The translations under genes and the position numbers were made by a program. Below are positions 34,074 through 41,363 of a stretch of DNA of 64,000 nucleotides, one piece after another; the stretch's first letter is position 1, and each line of letters begins with the position of its first letter. Where the stretch lies: NCBI GenBank assembly GCA_905235675.1, contig CAJONC010000019.1:1-64000 (forward strand). Direction: 5' to 3'. Source of the DNA: an uncultured Bacteroidales bacterium. Lineage in GTDB: Bacteria > Bacteroidota > Bacteroidia > Bacteroidales > UBA932. Under the pieces are notes generated by a model. It searched no databases. It was not told where the DNA came from and was given only the letters and a program-made list of their open reading frames with translations.

Positions 34074-35489
34074 ATGACACTTATAAAATCAATTTCCGGA
34101 ATCAGGGGAACGATAGGCGGAGCACCCGGAGAGGCGCTCACCCCTGTAGATATAGTAAAATTCACCTATGCGTATTGCAGTGAACTTCGCAGGCGCAGGC
34201 AGCCCAATGCCGCAAAATATAAAGTAGTCGTAGGGCGCGACGCCCGCATCAGCGGCCGTATGGTCGAGGATCTTGTCTGCGGCACCCTGGTTTCCTGCGG
34301 CGTGGATGTGGTGAAATGCGGATTTGCATCCACTCCCACTACGGAACTTGCCGTAAGGTTTGCAGGGGCGGACGGCGGCATCATCATCACCGCCTCGCAC
34401 AATCCCCGCCAGTGGAATGCGCTCAAACTTTTGAACGAAAACGGGGAATTCCTCACTGCCGCCCAGGGCCAGGCCATCCTGGACTGCGCCGAAAGGGGAG
34501 AATTCGACTTTGCCGAAGTTGACGCCCTCGGCACGATTACCGAACACGATTTTACCGATGAACACATAGATGCGGTGCTGGCCCTTGAGGCGGTTGATGC
34601 CGAGGCTGTCCGCAAGGCAGGCTTCAAGGTAGTGCTGGATTCCATCAATTCGGTAGGCGGAATCATTATGCCCCGCCTGCTGGAAAGGCTTGGAGTCGAG
34701 TGCATCACGCTTAACGGAGAGCCTACCGGCGACTTCGCCCACAATCCGGAGCCCCTTCCGAAAAACCTCGTCGAACTCAGTGAAACAGTGGTCCGCGAGA
34801 AGGCTGACCTTGGAATCAGCGTGGATCCCGACGTGGACCGCCTTGCCTTCATCTGCGAAAACGGCGAGCCTTTCGTCGAAGAATATACCCTCGTGGCGGT
34901 TGCCGATTATCTCCTGGACGAAGCCGTGAAGAAGGGGGAAAAGAATCTTGCCACCGTTTCCAATCTGTCTTCCAGCCGCGCCCTGCGCGACGTCACCGAG
35001 GCCCACGGCGGCACCTATTATGCCGCGGCCGTGGGAGAAGTGAACGTCACCACCAAAATGCACGAGGTGAACGCCCTGATAGGGGGCGAAGGCAACGGAG
35101 GGGTAATCTATCCCGCCTCGCACTGCGGCCGCGATGCCATGGTCGGAGTAGCGCTGTTCCTCAGCAATCTTGCACATAAAGGCCTGAAAGTCAGCGAATA
35201 CAAGCAGACTCTTCCCCAGTATTTCATTGCCAAGAACCGCATAGACCTTTCCGACAGCGCCCTTATCGACAGGATACTGGAGACAATGAAGGAAAACTTC
35301 AAAAACGAGAAGGTGAACACCATAGACGGGGTGAAGGTCGATTTCGAGTCCGCCCGAGAATGGGTGCATCTGCGCCGTTCCAACACCGAACCCATAATAC
35401 GAGTCTATTCCGAGGCTCCAAGCGAAGAAAGGGCGGTTGCGCTTGGAAACGAGGTCGTAGACCTTGCAAAGAAGATAATCGAAGCCTGA
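34074..35489 (+). CDS. glmM: Phosphoglucosamine mutase
   Basis: A 471-aa phosphohexomutase. It shows the phosphoserine loop ITASHNPRQWNALK, the Mg loop SVDPDVDRLA, the sugar-binding GGEGNGGVI and the phosphate-binding RRSNTEPIIRVYSE. In Bacteroidetes this class of enzyme converts glucosamine-6-P to glucosamine-1-P for UDP-GlcNAc and peptidoglycan; a phosphomannomutase role is an alternative that sequence cannot fully exclude. The -7 box is only 8 nt before the ATG, so the mRNA is nearly leaderless. A DUF1343 gene follows with a 1-nt gap. Confidence 0.85.
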   Translation: MTLIKSISGIRGTIGGAPGEALTPVDIVKFTYAYCSELRRRRQPNAAKYKVVVGRDARISGRMVEDLVCGTLVSCGVDVVKCGFASTPTTELAVRFAGADGGIIITASHNPRQWNALKLLNENGEFLTAAQGQAILDCAERGEFDFAEVDALGTITEHDFTDEHIDAVLALEAVDAEAVRKAGFKVVLDSINSVGGIIMPRLLERLGVECITLNGEPTGDFAHNPEPLPKNLVELSETVVREKADLGISVDPDVDRLAFICENGEPFVEEYTLVAVADYLLDEAVKKGEKNLATVSNLSSSRALRDVTEAHGGTYYAAAVGEVNVTTKMHEVNALIGGEGNGGVIYPASHCGRDAMVGVALFLSNLAHKGLKVSEYKQTLPQYFIAKNRIDLSDSALIDRILETMKENFKNEKVNTIDGVKVDFESAREWVHLRRSNTEPIIRVYSEAPSEERAVALGNEVVDLAKKIIEA

Positions 35490-35490
35490 T

Positions 35491-36549
35491 ATGTTCTCGT
35501 TCCGCACGACTCCCATTGCCGACCAGCTCGACAGGGCCCTTCTGGATGGGAAGGTAGGTGTTTTCTGCACGCCTGCATGCTGGGATGCCGCCAGCGGCAG
35601 CTATCTCTACGACCTTTTCCGTACGAGGGGGAATCTTGCTGCGATTTTCCTGCCAGGCGAAGAAGCCATTCCGGGTAACGCCCACATAGACTTCAGCCCT
35701 GATGAACTTGCGGGCCTGGATGCGGTGGCGGTCGAGATTCAGGACGGAGGATCGCGTTACTTTCCCTTTACCATAGATGTACTCAGGCTTATCTCAGCCC
35801 TTTCGGTGATGGAAAATCCGCCCGCACTCTACATAGTGGACCATCCCAATCCTGCGGGCAGGGAGGTGGAAGGAACGCTGCCTGCGGGGGAGACCGATGT
35901 CTGGACCCCCGCATGCGTACACAGGCACGGACTTACCCTTGGGGAACTCGCCCAGATGTATGTGGGAGAAACGGGGGCGCAGATAGCCCTGCACGTGATT
36001 TCGGCCGGTCTGGCCTCGTCCCCGCGCAGCCTTATGCCCTGGACTATTCCTCCTGCATCCGACTTCGCAGGGGTGTTCACTCCCTATTTCTATTGCGGCG
36101 GAAAGCTTTGGACGGAGACCAACGTGACACCGGGGCTGGGAACGGTCAGGCCCTACGAGATGATAGGCGCCCCTTTCATCAAGCCCGACGGAGGACAGAT
36201 TCCCGTGCCCGAAGGAGTCCTTGCCCGTCCCTGCTCCTTCGTACCCATGGCTGGACTGTACGAAGGGGAGCGCTGTTTCGGCTGGCAGTTCATACTCACA
36301 GCCGGCACCAAATACCATTCCCTGCTGCATACCGTGCAGGTAATGCGCTATCTCAGTGAGCATTACTCCAGTTTCCATATCTCGGACAGCCTTTACGGAC
36401 GGCTCGCTGACCCAGTAATGGCGGAATACCTTCGCGGAAATATCACTTTCGACATAGTGGAAGAGCATGTAAAGAGCGAAGAACAGCGCTGGATTCGCAA
36501 GGCAAAGCGTTATCTTTTGTACGATGATCCGCCCGTAAGGCTCAAATAA
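35491..36549 (+). CDS. DUF1343 protein (NamZ exo-muramidase-like), no signal peptide
   Basis: A 352-aa protein of the DUF1343 family, whose studied member NamZ is an exo-beta-N-acetylmuramidase in peptidoglycan turnover. Conserved blocks are visible: AVAVEIQDGGSRYFPFT, VDHPNPAGREVEG, VHRHGLTLGELAQMY and LWTETNVTPGLGTVRPYEMIGAPF. It is somewhat shorter than typical members, lacks an export signal, and the usual PEHG-like block reads LPGEEA. Being 1 nt behind glmM suggests a cytoplasmic role in cell-wall sugar recycling, but this is inference and activity may differ from NamZ. Confidence 0.78.
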   Translation: MFSFRTTPIADQLDRALLDGKVGVFCTPACWDAASGSYLYDLFRTRGNLAAIFLPGEEAIPGNAHIDFSPDELAGLDAVAVEIQDGGSRYFPFTIDVLRLISALSVMENPPALYIVDHPNPAGREVEGTLPAGETDVWTPACVHRHGLTLGELAQMYVGETGAQIALHVISAGLASSPRSLMPWTIPPASDFAGVFTPYFYCGGKLWTETNVTPGLGTVRPYEMIGAPFIKPDGGQIPVPEGVLARPCSFVPMAGLYEGERCFGWQFILTAGTKYHSLLHTVQVMRYLSEHYSSFHISDSLYGRLADPVMAEYLRGNITFDIVEEHVKSEEQRWIRKAKRYLLYDDPPVRLK

Positions 36550-36562
36550 TAAAATAAATTTA

Positions 36563-36570
36563 TACATTTG
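36563..36570 (+). promoter_or_regulatory. -7 element (TACATTTG) of the TonB_C lipoprotein gene
   Basis: Perfect TAnnTTTG 53 nt before the ATG at 36624, in the gap after the DUF1343 gene. No -33 match is visible. Confidence 0.45.
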
Positions 36571-36623
36571 CACGATAAAGCGAATTATTGAATAAAAAAC
36601 CAAACCAAATAACAAATCAAATC

Positions 36624-37472
36624 ATGAAAAAAGCATTTTCAATTCTTGCAGCTGCAGCAGCACTCGTATTCGCTGTTTCCTGCAATCAGAACAAACCCAC
36701 GGCTGACGAAGTTTCCGCAGCGGCCGTAAAGGATGCAACCGCCCTCGTGGAGGCCGTTGTCGCAGGTGATTCTGATGCCATCAAGGCAGCCCTCGTTACC
36801 AAAGTGGGCGCTTTCGATGCCCTTGGCATTTCCGATGAGAAGTACAGCGATCTTCAGGATCTCTACAATGTTACCTTCGACGACACCCTCGCTGAAAATG
36901 GTGTTGACGAGGATGATATCAAGGCCGTCCTCAAGAAGAGGGGCATTGAGATTCCCGTAATCAAGAAGGTTGAGGCTCCCGAGGTTGTCGCCGAGGCTGA
37001 AGAGAAGACAGATGAGCTTGCAGAAGCTGCAGAAGAAGCTGTAGAAAACGCTGAAACCGCTGCAACTGAGGCAGTTGACGCCATCAAGGCTGCCGCTGCA
37101 GATGCAGTCGAAGTTGCTGAAGAAGTTGTAGAAGATGTCGAGGAAGAGGTTCCCTTCATCCTTGTTGAGAAGAAGCCCGTGTTCAACGGAGGCGATCCTG
37201 CAAAGGAATTCTCGAAGTGGGTAGGCCAGAACATCAACTATCCTGAATCCGCCAAGGAAGCCGGCATTTCCGGTAAGGTTATCACCAAGTTCGTCGTCGC
37301 CAAGGATGGCAGCGTGAAGGATGTCAAGGTTATCAAGAGTGTCAATCCCGCCCTTGACGCCGAAGCTGTCCGCGTTATTTCCAACTCACCCGCATGGGTT
37401 CCCGGCCAGAATGGTGAATCTCCTGTGGATGTCAGCTACACCTTCCCCGTCGTATTCGTTCTCGCAAACTAA
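36624..37472 (+). CDS. Lipoprotein with C-terminal TonB domain
   Basis: A 282-aa lipoprotein (MKKAFSILAAAAALVFAVSC; lipobox AVSC). The first ~115 mature residues are small and helical; a long Ala/Glu-rich, strongly acidic segment (about 115-185, e.g. EAAEEAVENAETAATEAVD) is probably an extended helix; the last 90 residues are a TonB_C domain (YPESAKEAGISGKVITKFVVAKDGSVKDVKVIKSVNPALDAEAVRVI). A standard TonB has an N-terminal membrane helix and a Pro/Lys linker; here a lipid anchor and acidic linker replace them, so energy transduction through ExbB/D is doubtful. The ATG at 36624 gives the signal peptide. A terminator follows. Confidence 0.85.
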   Translation: MKKAFSILAAAAALVFAVSCNQNKPTADEVSAAAVKDATALVEAVVAGDSDAIKAALVTKVGAFDALGISDEKYSDLQDLYNVTFDDTLAENGVDEDDIKAVLKKRGIEIPVIKKVEAPEVVAEAEEKTDELAEAAEEAVENAETAATEAVDAIKAAAADAVEVAEEVVEDVEEEVPFILVEKKPVFNGGDPAKEFSKWVGQNINYPESAKEAGISGKVITKFVVAKDGSVKDVKVIKSVNPALDAEAVRVISNSPAWVPGQNGESPVDVSYTFPVVFVLAN

Positions 37473-37491
37473 TTCTGCGACATACAACAGT

Positions 37492-37520
37492 AAAGGCCGC
37501 CCGCAAAGGTGGCCTTTTTC
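37492..37520 (+). terminator. Rho-independent terminator after the TonB_C lipoprotein
   Basis: Stem AAAGGCCGCC/GGTGGCCTTT with one G-U pair, loop CGCAAA, then TTTTT. Confidence 0.85.
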
Positions 37521-37534
37521 CGTTTCGTGTCCCG

Positions 37535-37638
37535 GCCTCCCTGCAGGCCTTCAGGTATCTCCAACCCCCTCCCTAAAGGGCACCCTCCCCCTAAGCCGGG
37601 GGTGGCAGGTTGTCGAACCTGAAGGCCTGCAGGGAGGC
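37535..37638. repeat. Long inverted repeat, 22-bp perfect arms
   Basis: Arms 37535-37556 and 37617-37638 (GCCTCCCTGCAGGCCTTCAG + GT and its exact complement) frame 60 bp that hold a C-rich then G-rich segment (CCCCCTAAGCCGGGGG). It abuts the stop codon of the PriA-like gene and sits between convergent genes. It looks like a REP/BIME-like intergenic element or a very stable bidirectional terminator; no transposase or target-site duplication is seen. Confidence 0.7.
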
Positions 37639-37639
37639 T

Positions 37640-39427
37640 CTATGCGGGATCGGAATCGACGGTGAAGTGCTCGCGGGGGTTGCGGGCGCGGAATTCGGAA
37701 AGAATTCCGGCGAGGGTGGCCTTGCGGGCCATGTGGCTGCGGTCGCGGGGCAGGGTGATGCGTATCGTGCCGCCGAGTTCGCTGGGATGGAAACCATTCC
37801 TCTGCAGGCTTCCTTCAAGTTCCTGCGAGATGATTCCGGACGCGAAGTGTATATCGGTCAGCCTGGAAAATGGCGGAAGGTTGAACTGTTTTCTTTCGCC
37901 CATCAGAGGGCTTGCATCCTTTAATGAAAATACCTGATGCGAAGCCTGGTAACTCTGTATTACCAGCTTTGCAGGACAGCCCCTGAGCCTTTCCAGATAC
38001 TGGAAGGCCCTTTCGTCGGAACGGAAATCGCCGGCATCGAATAGGGCGTCCGCGCTGAGCATTGCAATCAGGTCGAAACTGCCGAGATCGGTTTTGGCTG
38101 CGGACGGAATTGTGAAAATGCTGACGCCTTCCATCCCGAGCCCTGCAAGGGCGGAGACGACATCTTCCTCCTTTTCAAAGCCGCGGATTATCGCAGTCTT
38201 CCCGTCTTTGGGTATGGCCTGCAACAGTTTGCGTGAGAACGGACCAATCACGCCGTTCTTGCGTTTTTCGGCCTTCATGTCCACGAAAATCTCCTGATGA
38301 CGGCCCTGTGCGGGAGCCGTGCTGATTCCGAAATATCTGCCGGTCTGCTCATTGTAAAGGCTTTCCAGCGAAGGGGAGTCCGTGCCGAGAATGACGGGGC
38401 AGGAATGTATCACCGACATCTTTACCGCGCAGTCGCGGGCATTGTAGCGGGGTGCGGTGTCGCCCTGCTTGTAGAAGGGGGACTGCTCGTTGTCCACTAT
38501 TATCAGGCCCAGGTCCCTGTGGGGCAGGAAGATGGAAGAACGCGTCCCTATCAGTACGTAAGGCCTGCCGGAACGTATGTCGTCGGCAATCCTGCGCCTT
38601 GCCGCCTGCGTAATCTGCGAATGGTGCACGAGGAGAAGCCCTCCGAATGCCGCTTCGAGCTCTTTCCGCAGTGCCGGAACAAGATCGGTCTCGTTCACGA
38701 GGATGAAGACGTTTCTCCCGCTTCGCAGCGTCTGCGCCACGGCATCCATATAATAAGTATTCCTTTCCCTGCCTTTCAGCAGCACCGGTTTGCCCTGATT
38801 CGTCAGCACAGGGCCTGAAACTGCGGGAATATCCTGCAGCAGCTTCGACCAGTCCGGCAAAGCGAGGCCGTCTTCTGAAAGGGAAGCAAGGCGGAGACTT
38901 GCGGCTTCAAGTTCTTCCGCAATCTTCGCCCTCTGCTCCGAAAGGCGCTGCATCACGCTTTCGGAATGCCTGCCTGCAAGTTCGGCATCCTTCGCCTCCA
39001 ACCTCCCTGAAAGCTTTTCAACTTTGGACTGCCAGAGTGAGATGGTGCGCTCCTGAAGCAGTTCCCTGCGCCGGCGCGACTTGGCTTCGCTTTCTTCCGA
39101 GGCGGTTTTAAGGCTTGGATAAGCCGCCTTGTACACTTCCCCGACTGTGCACAGGTAATATTTGGAAATGAATTTCCAGAGTTCAATTTCTTCCGCCGTT
39201 ATGGCAGGGAGCCCCGAATAAATGCTTTCGACGGGAAGAATCCTGGAAGCTTCTATTTCGGGGGCGGCATCGGCATCGCTCACTACGCCTATAAGCCTGC
39301 GGCCGGCGAATTTTACCTCCACTCGATCGCCCTCGCGGACGCTCCCGCCTCCTTCAGGGATATAATAACAAGGCTCCCACTCCAGGCGGAGTGGGAGTAT
39401 AAGCTTGATATATTGCCTTTCAGGCAA
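37640..39427 (-). CDS. priA: PriA-like primosomal protein, helicase motifs lost
   Basis: A 595-aa protein whose N-terminal DNA-binding part (about 1-110; YIKLILPLRLEWEPCYYIP, WKFISKYYLCTVGEVYKAA) and overall helicase fold match PriA, the replication-restart protein. Key residues are gone: the Walker A GxTGSGKT position reads LLKGRERNTYYMD, DEEH reads VDNEQ, the eight zinc-binding Cys are absent, and the AGRAGR arginine-finger motif is missing. Late PriA blocks (SADALFDAGDFRSDERAFQYLERL, VIQSYQASHQV, NLPPFSRLTDIHF) remain. The length is about 150-220 aa below active PriA. Start codon is TTG, 7 nt behind the OmpA-like gene. ATP hydrolysis is very unlikely; a loading or scaffolding role is possible. 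Confidence 0.82.
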   Translation of the reverse strand: MPERQYIKLILPLRLEWEPCYYIPEGGGSVREGDRVEVKFAGRRLIGVVSDADAAPEIEASRILPVESIYSGLPAITAEEIELWKFISKYYLCTVGEVYKAAYPSLKTASEESEAKSRRRRELLQERTISLWQSKVEKLSGRLEAKDAELAGRHSESVMQRLSEQRAKIAEELEAASLRLASLSEDGLALPDWSKLLQDIPAVSGPVLTNQGKPVLLKGRERNTYYMDAVAQTLRSGRNVFILVNETDLVPALRKELEAAFGGLLLVHHSQITQAARRRIADDIRSGRPYVLIGTRSSIFLPHRDLGLIIVDNEQSPFYKQGDTAPRYNARDCAVKMSVIHSCPVILGTDSPSLESLYNEQTGRYFGISTAPAQGRHQEIFVDMKAEKRKNGVIGPFSRKLLQAIPKDGKTAIIRGFEKEEDVVSALAGLGMEGVSIFTIPSAAKTDLGSFDLIAMLSADALFDAGDFRSDERAFQYLERLRGCPAKLVIQSYQASHQVFSLKDASPLMGERKQFNLPPFSRLTDIHFASGIISQELEGSLQRNGFHPSELGGTIRITLPRDRSHMARKATLAGILSEFRARNPREHFTVDSDPA

Positions 39428-39434
39428 GGGAAAA

Positions 39435-40115
39435 CTATTTGAGCGTGCCGGCTTCGGCAGCCTTGATCATGTTCTCGTTGGCGGTCACATAAACCTCCAC
39501 GCGGCGGTTCTGGGCGCGTCCTTCAACAGTTTCGTTGCTTGCGATGGGAAGGTCGAAGGACTTGCCTTCGGCAACGATTTTGTTCTTGAGGCCTGCAGCC
39601 TTGAGGGTCTTTTCGACCGCGTCCGCGCGCTGCTGGGAAATTTTCTGGTTGTATTCGGCGGTGCCGGTCTTGTCGGCGTGGCCCCAGATGGTGATGTCGG
39701 TGTCGGGGAGGTCAGTCATGGCTTCCGCAAACTGCTGGAGGGATTTCTGTGCATCGGGGCTGATGGTGGTGCTGTTGGTGTTGAAGAGGATTCCGTTCTC
39801 GAAGGTGACGCGGATGGCCTGGAGTCCGTTGATTTCGAAGGTTTCAACCTTGGCGGCTTCGAGGGCGGCAAGTTCTTCGGCCTTCTTGTCCATCTTGTTG
39901 CCGATGATGGCGCCGGTGGTTCCGCCTACAGCGGTACCTGCTGCCGCTCCGATGGCGGCTGACTTGACATCGCCACCGATCAGATAACCGAGGGCAGCGC
40001 CTGCGATGGCTCCGCCGGAAGCTCCGATGGCAGTTCCCTTGACGGCGTTGTTAAGAGAAGAGCAACTGGAGAAGATAACTGCTCCACAAAGTGCAAAAGC
40101 TAAAATTTTTTTCAT
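39435..40115 (-). CDS. OmpA-family lipoprotein with glycine-zipper
   Basis: A 226-aa lipoprotein (lipobox FSSC). After the anchor comes a glycine-zipper region (GTAIGASGGAIAGAALGYLIGGD ... GTAVGGTTGAIIGN, about 28-75), which usually inserts in or lies on a membrane, then an OmpA/Pal-type peptidoglycan-binding domain (about 100-215; ITIWGHADKTGTAEYNQKISQQRADAVEKTL ... GRAQNRRVEVYV). It resembles E. coli YiaD and should tie the outer membrane to peptidoglycan. It has its own promoter and is followed by the PriA-like gene. Confidence 0.9.
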   Translation of the reverse strand: MKKILAFALCGAVIFSSCSSLNNAVKGTAIGASGGAIAGAALGYLIGGDVKSAAIGAAAGTAVGGTTGAIIGNKMDKKAEELAALEAAKVETFEINGLQAIRVTFENGILFNTNSTTISPDAQKSLQQFAEAMTDLPDTDITIWGHADKTGTAEYNQKISQQRADAVEKTLKAAGLKNKIVAEGKSFDLPIASNETVEGRAQNRRVEVYVTANENMIKAAEAGTLK

Positions 40116-40161
40116 AATCTGTAATTGTATTAGAATTAAAAATGTGTCAGCTTTATCCCTG

Positions 40162-40193
40162 CAATTATAGTCATAATTGACGGATTTTGCAAG
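40162..40193 (-). promoter_or_regulatory. Promoter of the OmpA-family gene
   Basis: Minus strand CTTG (40193-40190), 20-nt spacer, TATAATTG (40169-40162). One mismatch in each box; leader about 40 nt. Confidence 0.5.
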
Positions 40194-40223
40194 TATGCGC
40201 GAAACAGAAAATCAAATAGTATA

Positions 40224-40262
40224 AATATTCAGTTGAATATTCTGGAATTTTGTATAATTTTG
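40224..40262 (+). promoter_or_regulatory. carAB promoter with overlapping palindrome
   Basis: -33-like GTTG (40232-40235), 19-nt spacer, TAATTTTG (40255-40262). A perfect 8+8 bp palindrome AATATTCA-GT-TGAATATT (40224-40241) covers the -33 box. Its halves, ATTCA and TGAAT, are ArgR half-sites in everted order, so a repressor site for arginine control of carAB is possible. Confidence 0.5.
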
Positions 40263-40283
40263 TAAAACAATACAGGGTAGTGT

Positions 40284-41363
40284 ATGTCAGAAAAATCCAA
40301 AAAAGCCATTCTTGCCCTTTCCGACGGAAGTGTTTTTGAGGGATATTCCTTCGGTTGGAACGATGCCTGTTCGGGCGAGGTGGTGTTTTCCACCGCAATG
40401 GTGGGTTATCCCGAAAGCCTTACCGATCCTTCTTACAGCGGACAGATACTCTGCGCAAGTTATCCCCTGATAGGAAATTACGGGGTGCCTGCCGACGAGC
40501 AGGACGAAAACGGAATTTCCAGGGCGTTCGAATCTGAGAAAATCTGGGTAAAGGGGCTTATAATCAGCGATTATTCGGCAAGTTTCAGCCATTGGGATGC
40601 AGTTCGCAGCCTGGACGCCTGGCTGAAGGAGCAGAAAATTCCCGGCATCTATGGCATAGATACCAGGGCGCTTACCAAGCTTCTGCGCGAAAAAGGTTCA
40701 ATGCTCGGACAGATAATCCCGGAAGGTGCGGGCGCGCAGTCCGTACTCTACGATCCCGGAGTGGAAAACCAGCTGGAGATAGTGTCCTGCAGGGAACCCA
40801 TATTTTACGGGGACGGATCCAAGACCGTCGTCCTGGTCGACTGCGGCGTAAAGCACAACATACTCCGCTGTCTGCTCGGGCTTGGCGTAAGGGTGGTCCG
40901 CGTACCCTGGGATTATGATTTCAGCACTGTCGACTACGACGGACTCTTCATCTCCAACGGACCCGGAAACCCCGAACTCTGCGGCCCCGCCATAGCGCAT
41001 ATACGCGAGGCGATGGGGGAGGACAGGCCCATCTTCGGGATATGTATGGGAAACCAGCTCCTCGCCCGTGCCGCGGGGGCTTCCACATATAAACTTAAAT
41101 ACGGTCACCGCGGGCACAACCAGCCGGTGAGGATGGTGGGAAGCAAGCGCTGTTTCGTCACCTCCCAGAACCACGGCTACGCCGTCGACGACAAGACTCT
41201 CGGCCCCGACTGGGATGCCTGGTTCGTGAATATGAACGACGGCTCCAACGAAGGCATACGCCACCGCAGCAAGCCTTTCTTCTCGGTGCAGTTCCATCCC
41301 GAGGCTTCCAGCGGCCCCACCGACACACGTTATCTGTTTGACGAATTCAAATCTTTGCTATGA
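40284..41363 (+). CDS. carA: Carbamoyl-phosphate synthase small subunit
   Basis: Glutaminase subunit of 359 aa that feeds ammonia to CarB. The N-terminal domain (ALSDGSVFEGYSFG, GEVVFSTAMVGYPESLTDPSY) and the class-I amidotransferase domain with the nucleophile Cys in FGICMGNQLLARA and the His-Glu in VQFHPEASSGP are all present. The stop overlaps the carB ATG (ATGA), so both subunits are coupled. Product goes to pyrimidines and, via ArgF' downstream, to arginine. Confidence 0.96.
   Translation: MSEKSKKAILALSDGSVFEGYSFGWNDACSGEVVFSTAMVGYPESLTDPSYSGQILCASYPLIGNYGVPADEQDENGISRAFESEKIWVKGLIISDYSASFSHWDAVRSLDAWLKEQKIPGIYGIDTRALTKLLREKGSMLGQIIPEGAGAQSVLYDPGVENQLEIVSCREPIFYGDGSKTVVLVDCGVKHNILRCLLGLGVRVVRVPWDYDFSTVDYDGLFISNGPGNPELCGPAIAHIREAMGEDRPIFGICMGNQLLARAAGASTYKLKYGHRGHNQPVRMVGSKRCFVTSQNHGYAVDDKTLGPDWDAWFVNMNDGSNEGIRHRSKPFFSVQFHPEASSGPTDTRYLFDEFKSLL

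Noticed and set aside
34089-35570. 493-aa ORF antisense to glmM
   Set aside because: The plus strand encodes a complete, motif-bearing GlmM over the same bases; the antisense product has no recognisable domain and follows from codon bias.
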